Positions 9,459 through 22,361 of a DNA stretch of 64,000 nucleotides are shown piece by piece (within the stretch, counting starts at the first letter, position 1; every line of letters starts with the position of its first letter). Origin of the DNA: Rhizobium sp. (GTDB lineage Bacteria; Pseudomonadota; Gammaproteobacteria; Xanthomonadales; Xanthomonadaceae); contig JAIBEO010000217.1 in assembly GCA_019459185.1 (NCBI GenBank), positions 1 through 64,000 on the forward strand. The letters are read 5' to 3'. Under the pieces are notes generated by a model. That model worked only from the letters and a program-made list of their open reading frames with translations. It had not been told where the DNA came from and searched no databases. A program made the translations under genes and the position numbers.

Positions 9459-11048
9459 TCAGTCGGCGCGGGTTTCCAGCCGGTAGCGCGTTTCCGCGGT
9501 CACCTCGCCACGCCAGCGGTCGAAGGCGCGCACTTCGATGCGGTGCTCGCCCTCGGCCAGGTCGGTGGGCAGCTTGCCGCGCCACAGGTGCGTGGGCGCG
9601 TCGGCTTCCGGCAGTCGGTCGTAGGCGCGCAGGACGTCGCTGGCGTCGTCGCGCAGGTTTTCGGTGCGCAGCGCCGGGTCGGGTTCGGCTACGCGCTGCA
9701 TGGGCCGCCACTCGCCGCCGGCGACGCGATATTCCACCCGCGTGTCGGCCTCGGCCATGTACACGTTGGCGTACACGCCCGCTGCCGGATAGGCGCCACG
9801 GCGCAGCACCTTGGGCGCGTGCAGGTGCATGGCCGCGTCGCCGCCGCCGGCCACGTGCCAGCGCAGGGAGTAGTCGCCGGCCGCGGTGAACTCGGCGGTG
9901 GCGTAGCCATTGGGCGTGCCGTCGGACATGCGCGAATCGGGAATGCCGGCCGCGTCCTTCGGCCCGCTCCAGTAGCCACCGCAGGCGGCGCCCACGTTGT
10001 ATTCGTGCAGCGGCTCCGCGCCCAACCAGCCGTCGGCGGAGCCGTGGCGGTGGTGGCGCTGCACGTGGCCGTGCGCGGTCAGCAGCAGCACCTTGCGGAA
10101 GGGCCTGAGCAGGGCGAACAAGCGCTCGCGGTCGGCGCGGCGGAAAGTTTCCCTGCCGGGCTCGTCGAAGAACGGGATGTGCGCCGCCAGCACCAGGCGC
10201 CGGTCCTTCGGCAGCGTGGCGAGGTAGGCGGCCAGGAATTCGAACTGGCCTTCGCGCAGGCCGCCGACGTAGGCCGGCGACTGCCCGGGGCGCCAGATCA
10301 CGTCGTCGAGCACGATGAAGCTGGCCTGCGGCTCTTCCCAAGCGAAGGTGTCGGGACCGAAGTGGCGACGGAACGTGCGCAGCGAATCGTCGTCGGTGGC
10401 GGCGTCGAAGTCGAGGTCGTGGTTGCCCGCCGCGTGCAGCCAGGGCGTGCGCAGGCGTGCGGTGATGCGGTTCATGGCCGGGTACAGGGCCAGGTCGTCG
10501 CTGACCACGTCGCCGAGCGTCAGGCCCAGGTCGGCGGCGCGCTGGCCGCCCGCCTTGGCCACGAGCGGCGCCACGATGTCGCGTTCGTAATAGCCCACGT
10601 CCTTGCCGGTCTTCGGCTGCGGGTCGCCGAACACCAGCACGCGCAACGGCGCGGCGGCGTCGGCGGCCACGCGGCGCAGGGCGAAATCGCGGCAGGCAGG
10701 CACGGACGGCGCGATGCCGCCGAAGCGCAGGGCCGGGCCCGACGCAAGCTGCACATGGCGCCAGAACACCGGCAGGCCGTCGTCGCCCGTGGGGAAAGCG
10801 AAACCTGCGGGCTTCACCACGAACACGGTGTGGTCGAATGCCAGCGGCAGTGACCAGCGGCCGTCGGCACCGGTGCGCACCAGCCGGCGGCCGTCGGACA
10901 CCAGCACGCCCGACAGCGGCAGCTCACCCGGCCCGCGCTGCCCGTCGCCGTCGCGGTCCTCGAACACGGTGCCGGCGTTGCAGGCGGGGGCCAGGGCGGC
11001 GGCGGGCGCGCTGGCGGCCAGCGCGAGGACGAGCAGGAACTGGCGCAT
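9459..11048 (-). CDS. Exported calcineurin-like metallophosphoesterase
   Basis: 529 residues from the ATG at 11048. A Sec signal peptide ([20 protein letters not shown]) is followed by a short Cna-B/SdrD-like domain with the Asp-rich EDRDGDGQRG and GVLVSDG. The metallophosphatase domain carries FGDPQP, LGDVVSD, GNHDLD, AAHIP and HGHVQRHH, the usual two-metal ligands. A C-terminal beta-rich domain typical of this subfamily follows. The substrate is unknown. It is transcribed alone between mtnC (convergent) and the his operon. Confidence 0.88.
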   Translation of the reverse strand: MRQFLLVLALAASAPAAALAPACNAGTVFEDRDGDGQRGPGELPLSGVLVSDGRRLVRTGADGRWSLPLAFDHTVFVVKPAGFAFPTGDDGLPVFWRHVQLASGPALRFGGIAPSVPACRDFALRRVAADAAAPLRVLVFGDPQPKTGKDVGYYERDIVAPLVAKAGGQRAADLGLTLGDVVSDDLALYPAMNRITARLRTPWLHAAGNHDLDFDAATDDDSLRTFRRHFGPDTFAWEEPQASFIVLDDVIWRPGQSPAYVGGLREGQFEFLAAYLATLPKDRRLVLAAHIPFFDEPGRETFRRADRERLFALLRPFRKVLLLTAHGHVQRHHRHGSADGWLGAEPLHEYNVGAACGGYWSGPKDAAGIPDSRMSDGTPNGYATAEFTAAGDYSLRWHVAGGGDAAMHLHAPKVLRRGAYPAAGVYANVYMAEADTRVEYRVAGGEWRPMQRVAEPDPALRTENLRDDASDVLRAYDRLPEADAPTHLWRGKLPTDLAEGEHRIEVRAFDRWRGEVTAETRYRLETRAD

Positions 11049-11091
11049 GCGGCGCTCCGGAAGGACTGCGCCGATTATCGCCGGGACGGCC

Positions 11092-11706
11092 TCAGCGCGC
11101 AGCGGCGGCGTGGCGGCCGCGCAGCACGGCCTCCACGTCGGCCAGGCCCAGGCCACGCGAGCGCAGCAGCACGGTCAGGTGGAAAACCAGGTCGGCGGCT
11201 TCGCCCAGCAGTGCGGCGTCGTCCTGCACCACGGCCGCCAGCGCGGTTTCCACGCCCTCCTCGCCCACCTTCTGGGCGATGCGGCGCGGGCCGGCTTCGA
11301 ACAGCTTGGTGCTGTAGCTACCCTCGGGCCGGTCGCGCTCGCGGCGGGCGACGATGGCGTCGAGCTCGGCCAGGAAATCACCGGGCGCGCCGGGGAAGCA
11401 GCTGGCGCGGCCGAGGTGGCAGGTGGGGCCGCGCGGCGTGGCCTGCACCAGCAGGGTGTCGGCGTCGCAGTCGGTTTCCAGCGACACCAGCTCCAGCACG
11501 TCGCCGCTGCTCTCGCCCTTCATCCACAGGCGCTGCCTGCTGCGGCTGTAGAAGGTGACGCGGCGCGTGGCCAGCGTGGCCTCGAGCGCGGCGCGGTCCA
11601 TGTAGCCCAGCATCAGCACGCGACGGGTGCGGGCGTCCTGCACCACGGCGGGCAGCAGGCCCTGCTGCTTGTCCCAGGCCAGGGCTTCGATTTCATCAGG
11701 CGACAT
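11092..11706 (-). CDS. hisIE: Bifunctional phosphoribosyl-AMP cyclohydrolase / phosphoribosyl-ATP pyrophosphatase
   Basis: 204 residues from the ATG at 11706. The HisI half (1-110) has the zinc/Mg motifs [12 protein letters not shown] and [12 protein letters not shown]; the HisE half has [19 protein letters not shown] and the EAADLVFHL helix. It catalyses steps 2 and 3 of histidine synthesis. It is the last gene of the operon and its start overlaps hisF by 11 bp. Confidence 0.96.
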   Translation of the reverse strand: MSPDEIEALAWDKQQGLLPAVVQDARTRRVLMLGYMDRAALEATLATRRVTFYSRSRQRLWMKGESSGDVLELVSLETDCDADTLLVQATPRGPTCHLGRASCFPGAPGDFLAELDAIVARRERDRPEGSYSTKLFEAGPRRIAQKVGEEGVETALAAVVQDDAALLGEAADLVFHLTVLLRSRGLGLADVEAVLRGRHAAAAR

Positions 11707-12472
11707 CGCGCACCTCGATGCCCTGCGCGCGCAGGGCGGTCTTGAGTTCGGGGATCCGGACGGCGCCGGAGTGGAAGACGCTGGCGGCCAGCGCGGCGTC
11801 CACGTCGGCCTCCAGGAAGACGGCAGCGAAGTGCTCCGCCGTGCCGGCGCCACCCGAAGCCACCAGCGGCACGCGGCAGACGGCGCGCACGGCGCGCAGC
11901 TGCTCCAGGTCGTAACCCTGGCGCACGCCGTCGGCGCCCATGCAGTTGAGCACGATCTCGCCGGCACCCAGGGCCTGCGCCTCGGCCACCCAGTCGAGCG
12001 TGCGGCGCGGCAGCGCGCGGGTGCGGTCGGGGTCGCCGGTGTAGGCGCGCACGCGCCATTCGCCGTCGGCGTCGCGCAGGCTGTCCACGCCCACCACCAC
12101 GCACTGCACGCCGAAGGCCTGCGCCAGTTCGCTGATTAGTTCGGGGCGCTCCAGCGCCGGCGTGTTCAACGACACCTTGTCGGCGCCGGCGTGCAGCACC
12201 GCGCGCGCCTGTTCGACCGAGCGGATGCCGCCGGCCACGCAGAACGGAATGTCGATCAGGCGCGCCACCCGCTCCACCCAGCCCGCGTCCACCGCGCGGC
12301 CCTGGGGGCTGGCGGTGATGTCGTAGAACACCAGTTCGTCGGCGCCTTCGTCGCGGTAGCGCAGGGCCAGGTCTTCGATGGCGCCCATGACCACGTGGTC
12401 GCGGAAGCGCACGCCCTTCACCACCTGGCCGTCGCGCACGTCGAGGCAGGGAATCAGGCGGCGGCTCAGCAT
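11696..12472 (-). CDS. hisF: Imidazole glycerol phosphate synthase subunit HisF
   Basis: 258 residues from the ATG at 12472. A (beta/alpha)8 barrel with the catalytic Asp residues in [14 protein letters not shown] and VVGVDSLRD, phosphate sites VAGGIRS and VASGGAGT. It takes ammonia from HisH and forms imidazole glycerol phosphate plus AICAR. Its start overlaps hisA by 7 bp. Confidence 0.97.
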   Translation of the reverse strand: MLSRRLIPCLDVRDGQVVKGVRFRDHVVMGAIEDLALRYRDEGADELVFYDITASPQGRAVDAGWVERVARLIDIPFCVAGGIRSVEQARAVLHAGADKVSLNTPALERPELISELAQAFGVQCVVVGVDSLRDADGEWRVRAYTGDPDRTRALPRRTLDWVAEAQALGAGEIVLNCMGADGVRQGYDLEQLRAVRAVCRVPLVASGGAGTAEHFAAVFLEADVDAALAASVFHSGAVRIPELKTALRAQGIEVRDVA

Positions 12473-13215
12473 GGCCGCGCCTCCGCCAGCGCGCCGGGCA
12501 GTGCCAGCCGGCCTTCCAGCAGAGCCTTGCCCAGCACGATGCCGCTGCAGCCGGCCTCGCGCGCCGCCACCACGTCGGCCACGTCGCGGGCGCCGCCGGA
12601 AGCCTGCACCGCCAGCCGCGGGAAACGCGCGCACAGGTAGCGGTAGAGGTCGAGGTTGGGACCGGAAAGCATGCCGTCGCGGGCGATGTCGGTGCACAGC
12701 AGGTGGCGCAGGCCGACTTCGGCATAGGCCGCGGCCAGCACGTCGAGCTCCTTTTCGCCGGGCTCGGTCCAGCCGTGCACGGGCAGGCGCCAGCGGCCTT
12801 CGTCGTCGCGGCGGGTGTCGAGCGCCAGGGTGATGCGGTCGGCGCCGTAGCGGCCCACCCACGCGGCCACGCGGCCGGGTTCGCGCACGGCCAGGGAGCC
12901 GATCACCACGCGGTCGGCGCCGGCCTTCAGCAGCGCTTCGACGTCGGCTTCGCCGCGCACGCCGCCGCCGGTCTGCACCTTCAGGCGGGTTTCGGACTTC
13001 AGGCGCGCCAGCAGCGGCGCCAGCGTGTAGCCGCCGGCGCGGGCCGCGTCCAGGTCCACCAGGTGCAGCCACAACGCACCGTCGGCGGCGTATTGCTTCG
13101 CCAGCGCCAGCGGGTCGGCCGGGTAGCGGGTTTCGCGGCCGTAGTCGCCCTGCACCAGGCGCACCACGGCTCCGTCGCGCACGTCGATGGCCGGGTAGAT
13201 CGTGTAGGTGGTCAT
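12466..13215 (-). CDS. hisA: ProFAR isomerase HisA
   Basis: 249 residues. TIM barrel with the catalytic Asp in [14 protein letters not shown] and the second acid in [14 protein letters not shown]; phosphate loops QTGGGVR and QASGGARD. It isomerises the ProFAR aminoaldose to the ketose, step 4 of the pathway. The ATG overlaps the hisH stop by 4 bp. Confidence 0.97.
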   Translation of the reverse strand: MTTYTIYPAIDVRDGAVVRLVQGDYGRETRYPADPLALAKQYAADGALWLHLVDLDAARAGGYTLAPLLARLKSETRLKVQTGGGVRGEADVEALLKAGADRVVIGSLAVREPGRVAAWVGRYGADRITLALDTRRDDEGRWRLPVHGWTEPGEKELDVLAAAYAEVGLRHLLCTDIARDGMLSGPNLDLYRYLCARFPRLAVQASGGARDVADVVAAREAGCSGIVLGKALLEGRLALPGALAEARPC

Positions 13216-13811
13216 GCGACGCCGGACTCCAGGAAATTGGCCAGCAGGCGCGCGCCCACCGCGCCCGAACGCTCGGGGTGGAACTGCGCACCGGCGACGT
13301 TGCCGCGCTGCACGATGGCGGCGAAGGCCTGGCCGTGCACGCTTTCGGCCACGGTGTCGGCGGTGACGGGCGCGGCGTAGCTGTGCACGAAATAGGCCTG
13401 GGCGCCGTCGGCGATGCCGCGCAGCAGCGGGCTTTCGCGCCGCGCCTGCAGCCGGTTCCAGCCCATGTGCGGCACGCGCACGCCGGGCGATTCCGGCATG
13501 CGCCCCACCAGGCCGGGAATGAGGCCGAGGCAGGTTTCGCCTCCCTCCTCCGAGCCCTCGAACAACAGCTGCATGCCCAGGCAGATGCCCAGCAGCGGCT
13601 GCCGCAGTTCGCGCAGCGGCTGCACCAGGCCCAGCTCGCGCAGGCGCGCCATGCCCGGGCCGGCGGCGCCGACCCCCGGCAGGATGACGCGGTCGGCGGC
13701 GGCGATCACCGCCGCGTCGCCGCTCACCGCCGCCTCCACGCCCAGGCGCTGCAGCGCATAGCGCACCGAGCCCAGGTTGGCCCCGCCCGAGTCCACCAGC
13801 ACGACGTTCAC
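13212..13811 (-). CDS. hisH: Imidazole glycerol phosphate synthase subunit HisH
   Basis: 199 residues. Class I glutamine amidotransferase with the nucleophile in [18 protein letters not shown], oxyanion strand ILPGVGA, and catalytic His/Glu in [10 protein letters not shown]. It supplies ammonia to HisF. It overlaps hisB by 4 bp upstream. Confidence 0.97.
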   Translation of the reverse strand: MNVVLVDSGGANLGSVRYALQRLGVEAAVSGDAAVIAAADRVILPGVGAAGPGMARLRELGLVQPLRELRQPLLGICLGMQLLFEGSEEGGETCLGLIPGLVGRMPESPGVRVPHMGWNRLQARRESPLLRGIADGAQAYFVHSYAAPVTADTVAESVHGQAFAAIVQRGNVAGAQFHPERSGAVGARLLANFLESGVA

Positions 13812-14896
13812 AGCGTGCCCTTGGTGCTCGGCAGGTCGCTGCCCTGGCGGCGGATGGCCTTGCGCAGCGCGCGCGCCACCGCCTTGAAGCAGGCCTCGAC
13901 CTGGTGGTGGGTGTTTTCGCCCTGCACGCGCAGGTGCAGGCTCAGGCCGGCCTCGTCGCTGAGCGAGCGGAAGAAGTGCGGCACCAGTTCGGTGGACAGG
14001 CCGCCGACTTCGGGACGGCTGAACTGGCCCTCGAACACGAAATACGGACGGCCCGACAGATCCACCGCCGCGCCCGCCAGCGTCTCGTCCATGGGCAGGG
14101 TTATCGCGCCGCGGCCGACCGAATCGCCGTAACGGGCCACGCCGCGCTTGTCGCCCAGCGCCTGCTTCAGCGCCTGGCCCAGGGCCAGCCCGCAGTCTTC
14201 GACGGTGTGGTGTTCGTCGATGTGCAGGTCGCCGGCGCAGTCGAGCTCGAGCGCGAAACCGCCGTGTTTGCCCAGCTGCTCGAGCATGTGGTCGAAAAAG
14301 CCGTGGCCGGTGCGCACGCGCGGGTCGCTGGCGCGGTCGAGGTCGACCGCCACGCGCACCCTGGTTTCCTTGGTCTTGCGCTCGACCACCGCCGTGCGCG
14401 GCGCGTCCACCAGCGCGTGGGCGATACTGGCCCAGGTTTCGAAGCCCGGGCCGAGCCGGAAGCCGCGGCAGCCGAGGTTGCGCGCCAGCTGCAGGTCGGT
14501 CTCGCGGTCGCCCACCACCACCGAGTTGGCCAAGTCGATGCCGCGGTCGCGCAGGTAGTGCATGAGCATGCCCACGCCCGGCTTGCGGGTGGGCTTGTTC
14601 TCGTGCTCGAAGCTCTCGTCCACCAGCACTTCGCGAAAGCGGATGCCCTGCGATTCGAGCAGCTGCATCATCAGCGCGTGCGGGCCTTCGAAGGTTTCGC
14701 GCGGGAAGCTGTCGGTGCCCAGCCCGTCCTGGTTGGTGACCATGACGAACTCATAGCCGGCGTCGCGCAGCCGCAGCAGCGCTGGGATCATGCCCTCGAC
14801 GAAGCGCAGCTTGGCGTAGCTGTCGATCTGGAAATCGGCCGGCTCCTCGATCAGGGTGCCGTCGCGGTCGAGGAAGGCGATGCGCGTGCCGCTCAT
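13808..14896 (-). CDS. hisB: Bifunctional histidinol-phosphatase / imidazoleglycerol-phosphate dehydratase
   Basis: 362 residues. The N-terminal HAD phosphatase (about 1-165) opens with [12 protein letters not shown] and has the Cys/His-rich region replaced in part by [10 protein letters not shown]. The C-terminal dehydratase has [26 protein letters not shown], and the mirror motif [11 protein letters not shown]. The fused form is characteristic of gammaproteobacteria. 4-bp overlaps on both sides. Confidence 0.97.
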   Translation of the reverse strand: MSGTRIAFLDRDGTLIEEPADFQIDSYAKLRFVEGMIPALLRLRDAGYEFVMVTNQDGLGTDSFPRETFEGPHALMMQLLESQGIRFREVLVDESFEHENKPTRKPGVGMLMHYLRDRGIDLANSVVVGDRETDLQLARNLGCRGFRLGPGFETWASIAHALVDAPRTAVVERKTKETRVRVAVDLDRASDPRVRTGHGFFDHMLEQLGKHGGFALELDCAGDLHIDEHHTVEDCGLALGQALKQALGDKRGVARYGDSVGRGAITLPMDETLAGAAVDLSGRPYFVFEGQFSRPEVGGLSTELVPHFFRSLSDEAGLSLHLRVQGENTHHQVEACFKAVARALRKAIRRQGSDLPSTKGTL

Positions 14897-15975
14897 GCCG
14901 CCGCCCTCCCCGCCTGCAGCGCCGCCACGACGGCGTCGTTCTCCTCGGGGCGGCCGATGCTGATGCGCAGCGCGTCGCCCAGCTGCGGCGAGGCGCGCAT
15001 GTCGCGCACCACCACACCGGCCGCCAGCAGCCGCGCGAAGGCGGCCTCGGCATCGTCGAAGCGCGCCAGCAGGTAGTTGCCCTGCGAGGGATACACGCGG
15101 CGCACGCCCGGGCAGGCGGCCAGCTCGGCGCGCAGGCGCTCGCGTTCGGCGCGCACGGTCTGCACCTGCGCCCGGGTGATGGCCAGCGCCGGCTCGGACA
15201 GGCCGGCCAGCGCCATCTGCACGCAGGGCGACGGCAGCGGATAAGGCGCCTGGCAGTTGCGCAGCACCGCCACCAGGGCCGGGTCAGCCAGCAGGCAGCC
15301 GATGCGCGCCGCGGCCAGCGCGTGCGCCTTCGACAGCGTGCGCAGAACGGCCAGGTTGGGCTGCGCGGAGATTTCAGCGGCCATCGAAGGGAATTCGCTG
15401 TACTCGCCGTAGGCCTCGTCCACCACCACCAGCGCACGGCCGGCCAGGCGGCGGGCCAGGGCCAGCAGGTCGGCCGGCGGCACGGCCTGGCCGGTGGGAT
15501 TGGCGGGCGAACACACGAACACCAGCTTGGCGCCGCTGGCGACGGCGGCGCTGGCCAGGCCCTCGAGGTCGAGCTCGAAGCCGGTGGCGGTGTCGCGCAG
15601 CGGCACTTCCACCAGCGGCGCGCCCTGCAGGCGGGCGCTCACGGCGTACATGCCGAACACCGGCGGCGCCACCACCACGGCGTCGCGGCCGGGGTTGCAC
15701 AGCGCGCGCACCAGCAGGTCGATGGCCTCGTCGCTGCCGCGGCCCACCAGCACCTGTTCGGCGCGCACGCCATACAGCGCGGCCAGGCGGGCGCGCAGTT
15801 CGGCGGGCTGCGGGTCGGGGTAACGGTTGGCGCCGGTGCCGGCGTCGGCCGGGTTGCGCCAGGCGCTTTCGTTGGCGTTGAGCCATATCGAACCCGATAC
15901 AGCCGCGCGCCGCGCCGAGCTGTAGCCCGAGAATCCCCGAAGGTCCTCGCGCACCAAATCCAACAGGGCACTCAT
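14893..15975 (-). CDS. hisC: Histidinol-phosphate aminotransferase
   Basis: 360 residues from the ATG at 15975. PLP fold type [13 protein letters not shown] near the N terminus, [33 protein letters not shown] and the lysine loop [15 protein letters not shown]. It transfers an amino group from glutamate to imidazole acetol phosphate. 4-bp overlaps with hisB and hisD. Confidence 0.97.
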   Translation of the reverse strand: MSALLDLVREDLRGFSGYSSARRAAVSGSIWLNANESAWRNPADAGTGANRYPDPQPAELRARLAALYGVRAEQVLVGRGSDEAIDLLVRALCNPGRDAVVVAPPVFGMYAVSARLQGAPLVEVPLRDTATGFELDLEGLASAAVASGAKLVFVCSPANPTGQAVPPADLLALARRLAGRALVVVDEAYGEYSEFPSMAAEISAQPNLAVLRTLSKAHALAAARIGCLLADPALVAVLRNCQAPYPLPSPCVQMALAGLSEPALAITRAQVQTVRAERERLRAELAACPGVRRVYPSQGNYLLARFDDAEAAFARLLAAGVVVRDMRASPQLGDALRISIGRPEENDAVVAALQAGRAAA

Positions 15976-17270
15976 GGTCCCACCTCCAACCGCCGCAGAA
16001 CCGACTGCGCGTGTGCTTCCAGGCCTTCCGCGCGCGCCATTTCCACCGCGCAGGGACCGATGGCGGCCAGGCCGGCGCGGCTCACTTCCTGGAAGCTGAT
16101 GGCCTTCTGGAAGCTGGCCACGCTCACGCCGCTCCAGGCGCGCGCGGCGCCGTTGGTGGGCAGCACGTGGTTGGTGCCCGAGCAGTAGTCGCCCAGGCCT
16201 TCCGGCGCGTAGTCGCCCAGGAACACCGAGCCGGCGCTTTGCACCGCCTCGAGCCAGCGGCGCGGTTCGCGCACGGCCAGGATCAGGTGTTCGGGCGCGT
16301 AGTCGTTGCTGAGCGCGAAGGCGTCCTCGAGCTGGCCGACGACGATCAGGCGCGCGTGCTCCAGCGCCGCGCTGGCGATGGCTTCGCGCGGCAGCTGCGC
16401 CACCTGGCGCGCCACTTCCGCGGCCACGGCCTCGGCCAGCGCGGCCGAATCGGTGGCCAGGATCACCTGCGAATCCGGCCCATGTTCGGCCTGGGAAAGC
16501 AGGTCGGCCGCCACGTGCACGGGCGGCGCGCCGGCGTCGGCGATCACCAGCACTTCGGAAGGCCCGGCCGGCATGTCGATGGCCGGGCCGCCAGCCATCA
16601 TGGCGGCGAACTGCTTGGCGGCGGTGACGTAGCGGTTGCCCGGGCCGAAGAGTTTGTCGCAACGCGGCACCGAGCCGGTGCCCACGGCCATGGCGGCAAT
16701 CGCCTGCGCACCGCCGAGCTTGAACACGCGGGTGATGCCGCACAGCCGCGCCGCCACCAGCACCGCCGGGTCGGCGCTGCCGTCGGCGCGCGGCGGCGTG
16801 CACAGCACCACTTCCCCGCAGCCGGCCAGCTCGGCCGGCACGCCCAGCATCAGCGCGGTGGACGGCAGCGGCGCGCTGCCCGCCGGCACGTACAGCCCGA
16901 CGCGGCCGATCGGCCGCAGCAAACGCCCGCAGCTCACGCCGGGCGCGGTTTCGATTTCGAACGGCGCGGCCATGCCGGCGCGGTGCCAGGCGCGCAGGCG
17001 GCCGCGCGCTTCCACCATGGCGGCGCGCAGCGCCGGCGTGACGGCTTCTTCGGCGCTAGCGAATTCGTCGGTGGTGACCTCGAAGGCGCCGAGCTCGACG
17101 CCGTCGAAGCGGCGGGTGAGCGCGCGCAGGGCGGAGTCGCCGTCGGCGCGCACCTGCTCGAAGACGCGGCGCACGGCCGCTTCGATGTCGGCCTGGTCGC
17201 CGCCGCCCGGGCGCGCCAGGCAGGCGGCGCGGGCCGCGTCGTCCAGGGCATTCCAGTCCACGCGCTTCAT
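15972..17270 (-). CDS. hisD: Histidinol dehydrogenase
   Basis: 432 residues from the ATG at 17270. Family landmarks are [18 protein letters not shown], the NAD region [23 protein letters not shown], the zinc-site [12 protein letters not shown], and NDYAPEHL. It performs the last two oxidations to histidine. 4-bp overlaps with hisC and hisG. Confidence 0.97.
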   Translation of the reverse strand: MKRVDWNALDDAARAACLARPGGGDQADIEAAVRRVFEQVRADGDSALRALTRRFDGVELGAFEVTTDEFASAEEAVTPALRAAMVEARGRLRAWHRAGMAAPFEIETAPGVSCGRLLRPIGRVGLYVPAGSAPLPSTALMLGVPAELAGCGEVVLCTPPRADGSADPAVLVAARLCGITRVFKLGGAQAIAAMAVGTGSVPRCDKLFGPGNRYVTAAKQFAAMMAGGPAIDMPAGPSEVLVIADAGAPPVHVAADLLSQAEHGPDSQVILATDSAALAEAVAAEVARQVAQLPREAIASAALEHARLIVVGQLEDAFALSNDYAPEHLILAVREPRRWLEAVQSAGSVFLGDYAPEGLGDYCSGTNHVLPTNGAARAWSGVSVASFQKAISFQEVSRAGLAAIGPCAVEMARAEGLEAHAQSVLRRLEVGP

Positions 17271-18166
17271 GCCAGCATCTGCTCCACCGGAAGCACCAGC
17301 AGGCCCGTGGCCCCGGCGCGTTTCATGTCTTCCAGGCGCTGCCAGGTCATGGCGCTGCGGCACAGGGCCTGCAGGGCCACCTGGTCGCGCTGGCCCTCGA
17401 TGGCCATCACGGTCGGCGGTTCGGCGTCCGGAAGCAGCTCCAGCAGCGCCGGCACCGCGTCGCGCGCGGCCTGGAACAGCACCAGTTTGCTGGCACGTAC
17501 GCTCAGCACCGCGTCAAGGCGGCGCAGCAGCATGGCCGCCAGCTCGGCGCGGGCGTCGCCGAAGGGCTGGGCCGGCGCCACCAGCACTGCCTGGCTTTCG
17601 AACACCACGGCGGTTTCCTTGAGCTGGTTGGCCAGCAGCGTGGCGCCGGTGGAAACGAGGTCGCAGATGGCCTCGGCCTTGCCCAGGCGCGGCGCGATTT
17701 CCACCGAACCCGACAGCACCACCGGCTCGGCCTGCACGCCCTGCCCGCGCAGCCAGCGCGCCAGCAGCTGCGGGTAGCTGGTGGCCAGGCGCGTGCCTTC
17801 CAGGCGCGCGGGGCCGGGCCAGTCCCAGTCGTTGGGCACGGCCACCGACAGGCGGCAGCGGCCGAAGCCGAGTTCGCGGATGGCGCGGAAGGCTTCCGGC
17901 TGGCCGCTGGCTTCGCGTTCCAGCGCCTGCTCTTCGAGCACGTTCTGGCCCACCACGCCCAGGTCGCAGGTGCCCTCGGCGATCAGGCCGGGGATGTCGT
18001 CGTCGCGCACCAGCAGCAGGTCGATGGGCAGGGATTCGCCATAGCAGAACAGCCGGTCGCGGCTTTCGCGGAAGCCCAGGCCGGCGCGCGCGAGCAGGTC
18101 GCGGGCCGGGTCCGAGAGCCGGCCGGATTTCTGGATGGCAATACGCAGGCGGTCGTGCGTCCTCAT
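17267..18166 (-). CDS. hisG: ATP phosphoribosyltransferase, long form
   Basis: 299 residues, the long HisG with a C-terminal regulatory ACT-like domain ([21 protein letters not shown] onward is the start of this region). The catalytic part has [23 protein letters not shown] and the PRPP loop DLVSTGATL. It commits PRPP and ATP to histidine synthesis and is expected to be inhibited by histidine. First enzyme gene of the operon, 29 bp after the TrpR-like gene. Confidence 0.96.
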   Translation of the reverse strand: MRTHDRLRIAIQKSGRLSDPARDLLARAGLGFRESRDRLFCYGESLPIDLLLVRDDDIPGLIAEGTCDLGVVGQNVLEEQALEREASGQPEAFRAIRELGFGRCRLSVAVPNDWDWPGPARLEGTRLATSYPQLLARWLRGQGVQAEPVVLSGSVEIAPRLGKAEAICDLVSTGATLLANQLKETAVVFESQAVLVAPAQPFGDARAELAAMLLRRLDAVLSVRASKLVLFQAARDAVPALLELLPDAEPPTVMAIEGQRDQVALQALCRSAMTWQRLEDMKRAGATGLLVLPVEQMLA

Positions 18167-18195
18167 GACGCCCTCCGGATCAAGGAAAAGGGGGA

Positions 18196-18525
18196 TTAAT
18201 GCGAGTCGTCGTTCGCGGCCACGCCCAGACCGGCGCGTTCCGCGGCGATGCGATAGCCACCGGCGCCCCGTTCGAGGCAGCGCGCGACGCGCCCGATGGT
18301 GGTGACGCTGACGCCAGTGCGGTCGTGGATTTCACGGTAGGGAGCTTCTTCCAGCAGCAGCGGGATGACGCGCCAGCGGTCGGCCAGGGCTTCGAGCTCG
18401 GACGGGGTGCACAGGTCGTCCAGGAAGGCCCGCAGTTCGCCCGGGTTGCGCAGGCTCAGCAGCGCCCGGACGAGGGCGTCCAGGTCGCTTTCGCTCGGAC
18501 GGGTGGCGGGTTCGCGGCGTTTCAT
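18196..18525 (-). CDS. TrpR/YerC family regulator, candidate his operon repressor
   Basis: 109 residues. All-helical TrpR-superfamily protein with a helix-turn-helix at about residues 65-88: [12 protein letters not shown] for the scaffold helix and [20 protein letters not shown] for the DNA-reading part. TrpR itself senses tryptophan, but a TrpR-like gene at the head of a his operon suggests histidine-responsive control, as proposed for related YerC/HisR proteins. A perfect palindrome lies just upstream of its start. Function is inferred from family and position. Confidence 0.85.
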   Translation of the reverse strand: MKRREPATRPSESDLDALVRALLSLRNPGELRAFLDDLCTPSELEALADRWRVIPLLLEEAPYREIHDRTGVSVTTIGRVARCLERGAGGYRIAAERAGLGVAANDDSH

Positions 18526-18532
18526 TGCGTTA

Positions 18533-18554
18533 ATGTAATAGCGCGTTATTACAT
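18533..18554. promoter_or_regulatory. Candidate operator of the TrpR-like regulator
   Basis: ATGTAATA (18533-18540) and TATTACAT (18547-18554) form a perfect 8-bp inverted repeat with spacer GCGCGT, 7 bp upstream of the yerC-like start. AT-rich half-sites in a very GC-rich genome stand out. The position fits autogenous control of the whole his operon; it could also overlap the promoter of the divergent GGDEF gene. Confidence 0.65.
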
Positions 18555-18641
18555 AGTCAAGCAGAATCCGGGACTGAACCCGCTGTTCATCTCCGAGCCC
18601 CCGGCATAAAGTGGCCCCGGGGAAGGGAAATCCGGGCGGAC

Positions 18642-20453
<1,812 letters not shown>

Positions 20454-20462
20454 ACCCGGGGG

Positions 20463-22361
20463 TCAACCCAACGCCTGGCGGGCTGCGGAGAGCAGCTTGC
20501 CTTCCTGCACCAGGCGCACGGCGGTGGCCACGTCGCCATCCATGGCGCGGTCGCGCGGCATGAAGGGGATGGCTTCGCGCAGGGCGGTCCAGGCGGCGCG
20601 CACGGCCACGCCGGGCTCGAACTCCGGGGCTTCGGCCAGCTCGCGGCGCAGGCCTTCGACTTCCGCCAGGAACGGCGCGCGGTCGGCGTGGCCGGGCAGC
20701 GGCGCGCCCTGCACCTTCGCCGCCAGCGCTTCGGCATCGGTCTCGCGGGCCAGCTGACGCGCGGCGTTGATCATGTCGCGGCGGTAGTCCAGCGCCTGCG
20801 CGGCGGTGTAGAGCTCCAGCGCCAGCACGTGGCCCAGGTCGGCCGTCATGTCGAGCACGTGGCGGCCTTCGTTCGCGCCCATGGACACATGGTCTTCGGC
20901 GTTGGCGCTGGTGGGGATGGAATACACGCTGGCCGGGTGCGCGCGGCTGGCCAGGTCGTTCACCAGCGCGGCGGCGGTGTACTGCACGATCATGAAGCCG
21001 GATTCGGTGCCGTCTTCGTTGCCGATGAGGAAAGGCGGCAGGCCGTCGTTCGTGGCCGGGTCCACCAGCTTGTTGAGGCGGCGTTCGGAAATCGAAGCCA
21101 GCACCGGAATGGCGGCCTTGAGGTAGCTCATGGCCAGCGCCAGCGGCATGCCGTGGAAGTGGCCGGCCGAGACCACCTGGTCCTCGATTTCGCGCGCGCC
21201 CGGCAGGTCCGGAAACAGCAGCGGGTTGTCGGTGACGGCGTTGAGTTCGATGTCCACCACGCGCTTGGCCTGTTCCAGCGCGTCGCGCACGGCGCCGTGC
21301 ACCTGCGGGATGCAGCGCAGCGAGTAGCTGTCTTGCGGCTGGTGCTTCTTGCCGCCGCGGAAGGGACGGAAGCGCTGGTAGAAGCGCTCGCGACCGTGGC
21401 GCTGCGAAAGCGGCACCCAATCCCAGCCAATGTCGAAGCCCAGGGCCTGCTGCTCCGCCGTGCTCCAGCTTTCCGGCAGCCACTGCCGGAAACGCGGCAC
21501 CAGGTGGTAGGCGATGTCGGACAGCGTGGAGCCGGCCAGCAGCCGGCGCAGCTGCGCCGCCACGTGCACCTGGCCCGGATGCGGGCGCAGCGCGTGCACG
21601 TGCGGGTCGAAGGCGCGCAGGCGGCCGGCGAAGGCGTCGAGCGTCATGGCCGCGGCGAGGTCGGCGGTGTCGAGCAGGTCTTCAAGGCGCTCGATGGCCA
21701 GCACGGCCGTGGCCAGCATCTGCGCGGTGCCGTTGTTGAGCGCCAGGCCTTCCTTGTGCGACAGCGACACCGGCTTCAGGCCGGCGCGCTTGAGCGCCTC
21801 GGCGCCAGGCAGGCGTTCGCCGTCGTAGAAGGCTTCGCCGCCGCCCAGCAGCACGATGGCCAGGTGCGACAGCGGCGCCAGGTCGCCCGACGCGCCCACG
21901 GAGCCCTTCTGCGGCACCACCGGCACCATGCCGGCGTTGAGCAGCGCGGCCAGTGATTCCAGCACCTGCGGGCGGATGCCCGAGTGGCCCATCATCAGCG
22001 TGTTGATGCGGATGGCCAGCATGGCGCGCACCACGCTGGGCGCGAACGGTTCGCCCACGCACACGGCGTGGGTGACGATGAGGTTGCGCTGCAGCTCCTC
22101 GAGCACGCTTTCGCCCGAAGCCGCCGCGCCCGGCAGGCCCTCGCGCACGCGGCGCGAACCCAGCAGCTTGTCGGCGTTGGAGCCGAAGCCGGTGGAGACG
22201 CCGTAGATGGGTTCCTGCTTCTTGACCTGCTCGGCCAGGAAGTCGGCGGCGCGCTGCACCGCCTGCATCTGCACCGGGTCCAGGCGCACCGGGGCGCCGT
22301 GGGAAATTTCAGCCACCTGGGCGCGGCTGAGGTGGCGACCGTCTAGGGTGATGGGCTTCAT
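20463..22361 (-). CDS. hutH: Histidine ammonia-lyase-like MIO enzyme, enlarged
   Basis: 632 residues, against about 510 for usual HutH. The MIO prosthetic-group triad Ala157-Ser158-Gly159 is in GSVGASGDLAPLSH, catalytic Tyr53 in IYGVSTGFG, and NNGT and QDSYSLRCIPQVHG are conserved. The selectivity pair reads TH (His98) in RNLIVTHAVCVG, as in histidine lyases (SH), not the residues of tyrosine or phenylalanine lyases. Extra sequence of about 60 residues sits at 282-342 and the C terminus is long. It begins immediately after the hisS stop codon, and no other hut gene is nearby, so the physiological role is open. Confidence 0.85.
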   Translation of the reverse strand: MKPITLDGRHLSRAQVAEISHGAPVRLDPVQMQAVQRAADFLAEQVKKQEPIYGVSTGFGSNADKLLGSRRVREGLPGAAASGESVLEELQRNLIVTHAVCVGEPFAPSVVRAMLAIRINTLMMGHSGIRPQVLESLAALLNAGMVPVVPQKGSVGASGDLAPLSHLAIVLLGGGEAFYDGERLPGAEALKRAGLKPVSLSHKEGLALNNGTAQMLATAVLAIERLEDLLDTADLAAAMTLDAFAGRLRAFDPHVHALRPHPGQVHVAAQLRRLLAGSTLSDIAYHLVPRFRQWLPESWSTAEQQALGFDIGWDWVPLSQRHGRERFYQRFRPFRGGKKHQPQDSYSLRCIPQVHGAVRDALEQAKRVVDIELNAVTDNPLLFPDLPGAREIEDQVVSAGHFHGMPLALAMSYLKAAIPVLASISERRLNKLVDPATNDGLPPFLIGNEDGTESGFMIVQYTAAALVNDLASRAHPASVYSIPTSANAEDHVSMGANEGRHVLDMTADLGHVLALELYTAAQALDYRRDMINAARQLARETDAEALAAKVQGAPLPGHADRAPFLAEVEGLRRELAEAPEFEPGVAVRAAWTALREAIPFMPRDRAMDGDVATAVRLVQEGKLLSAARQALG

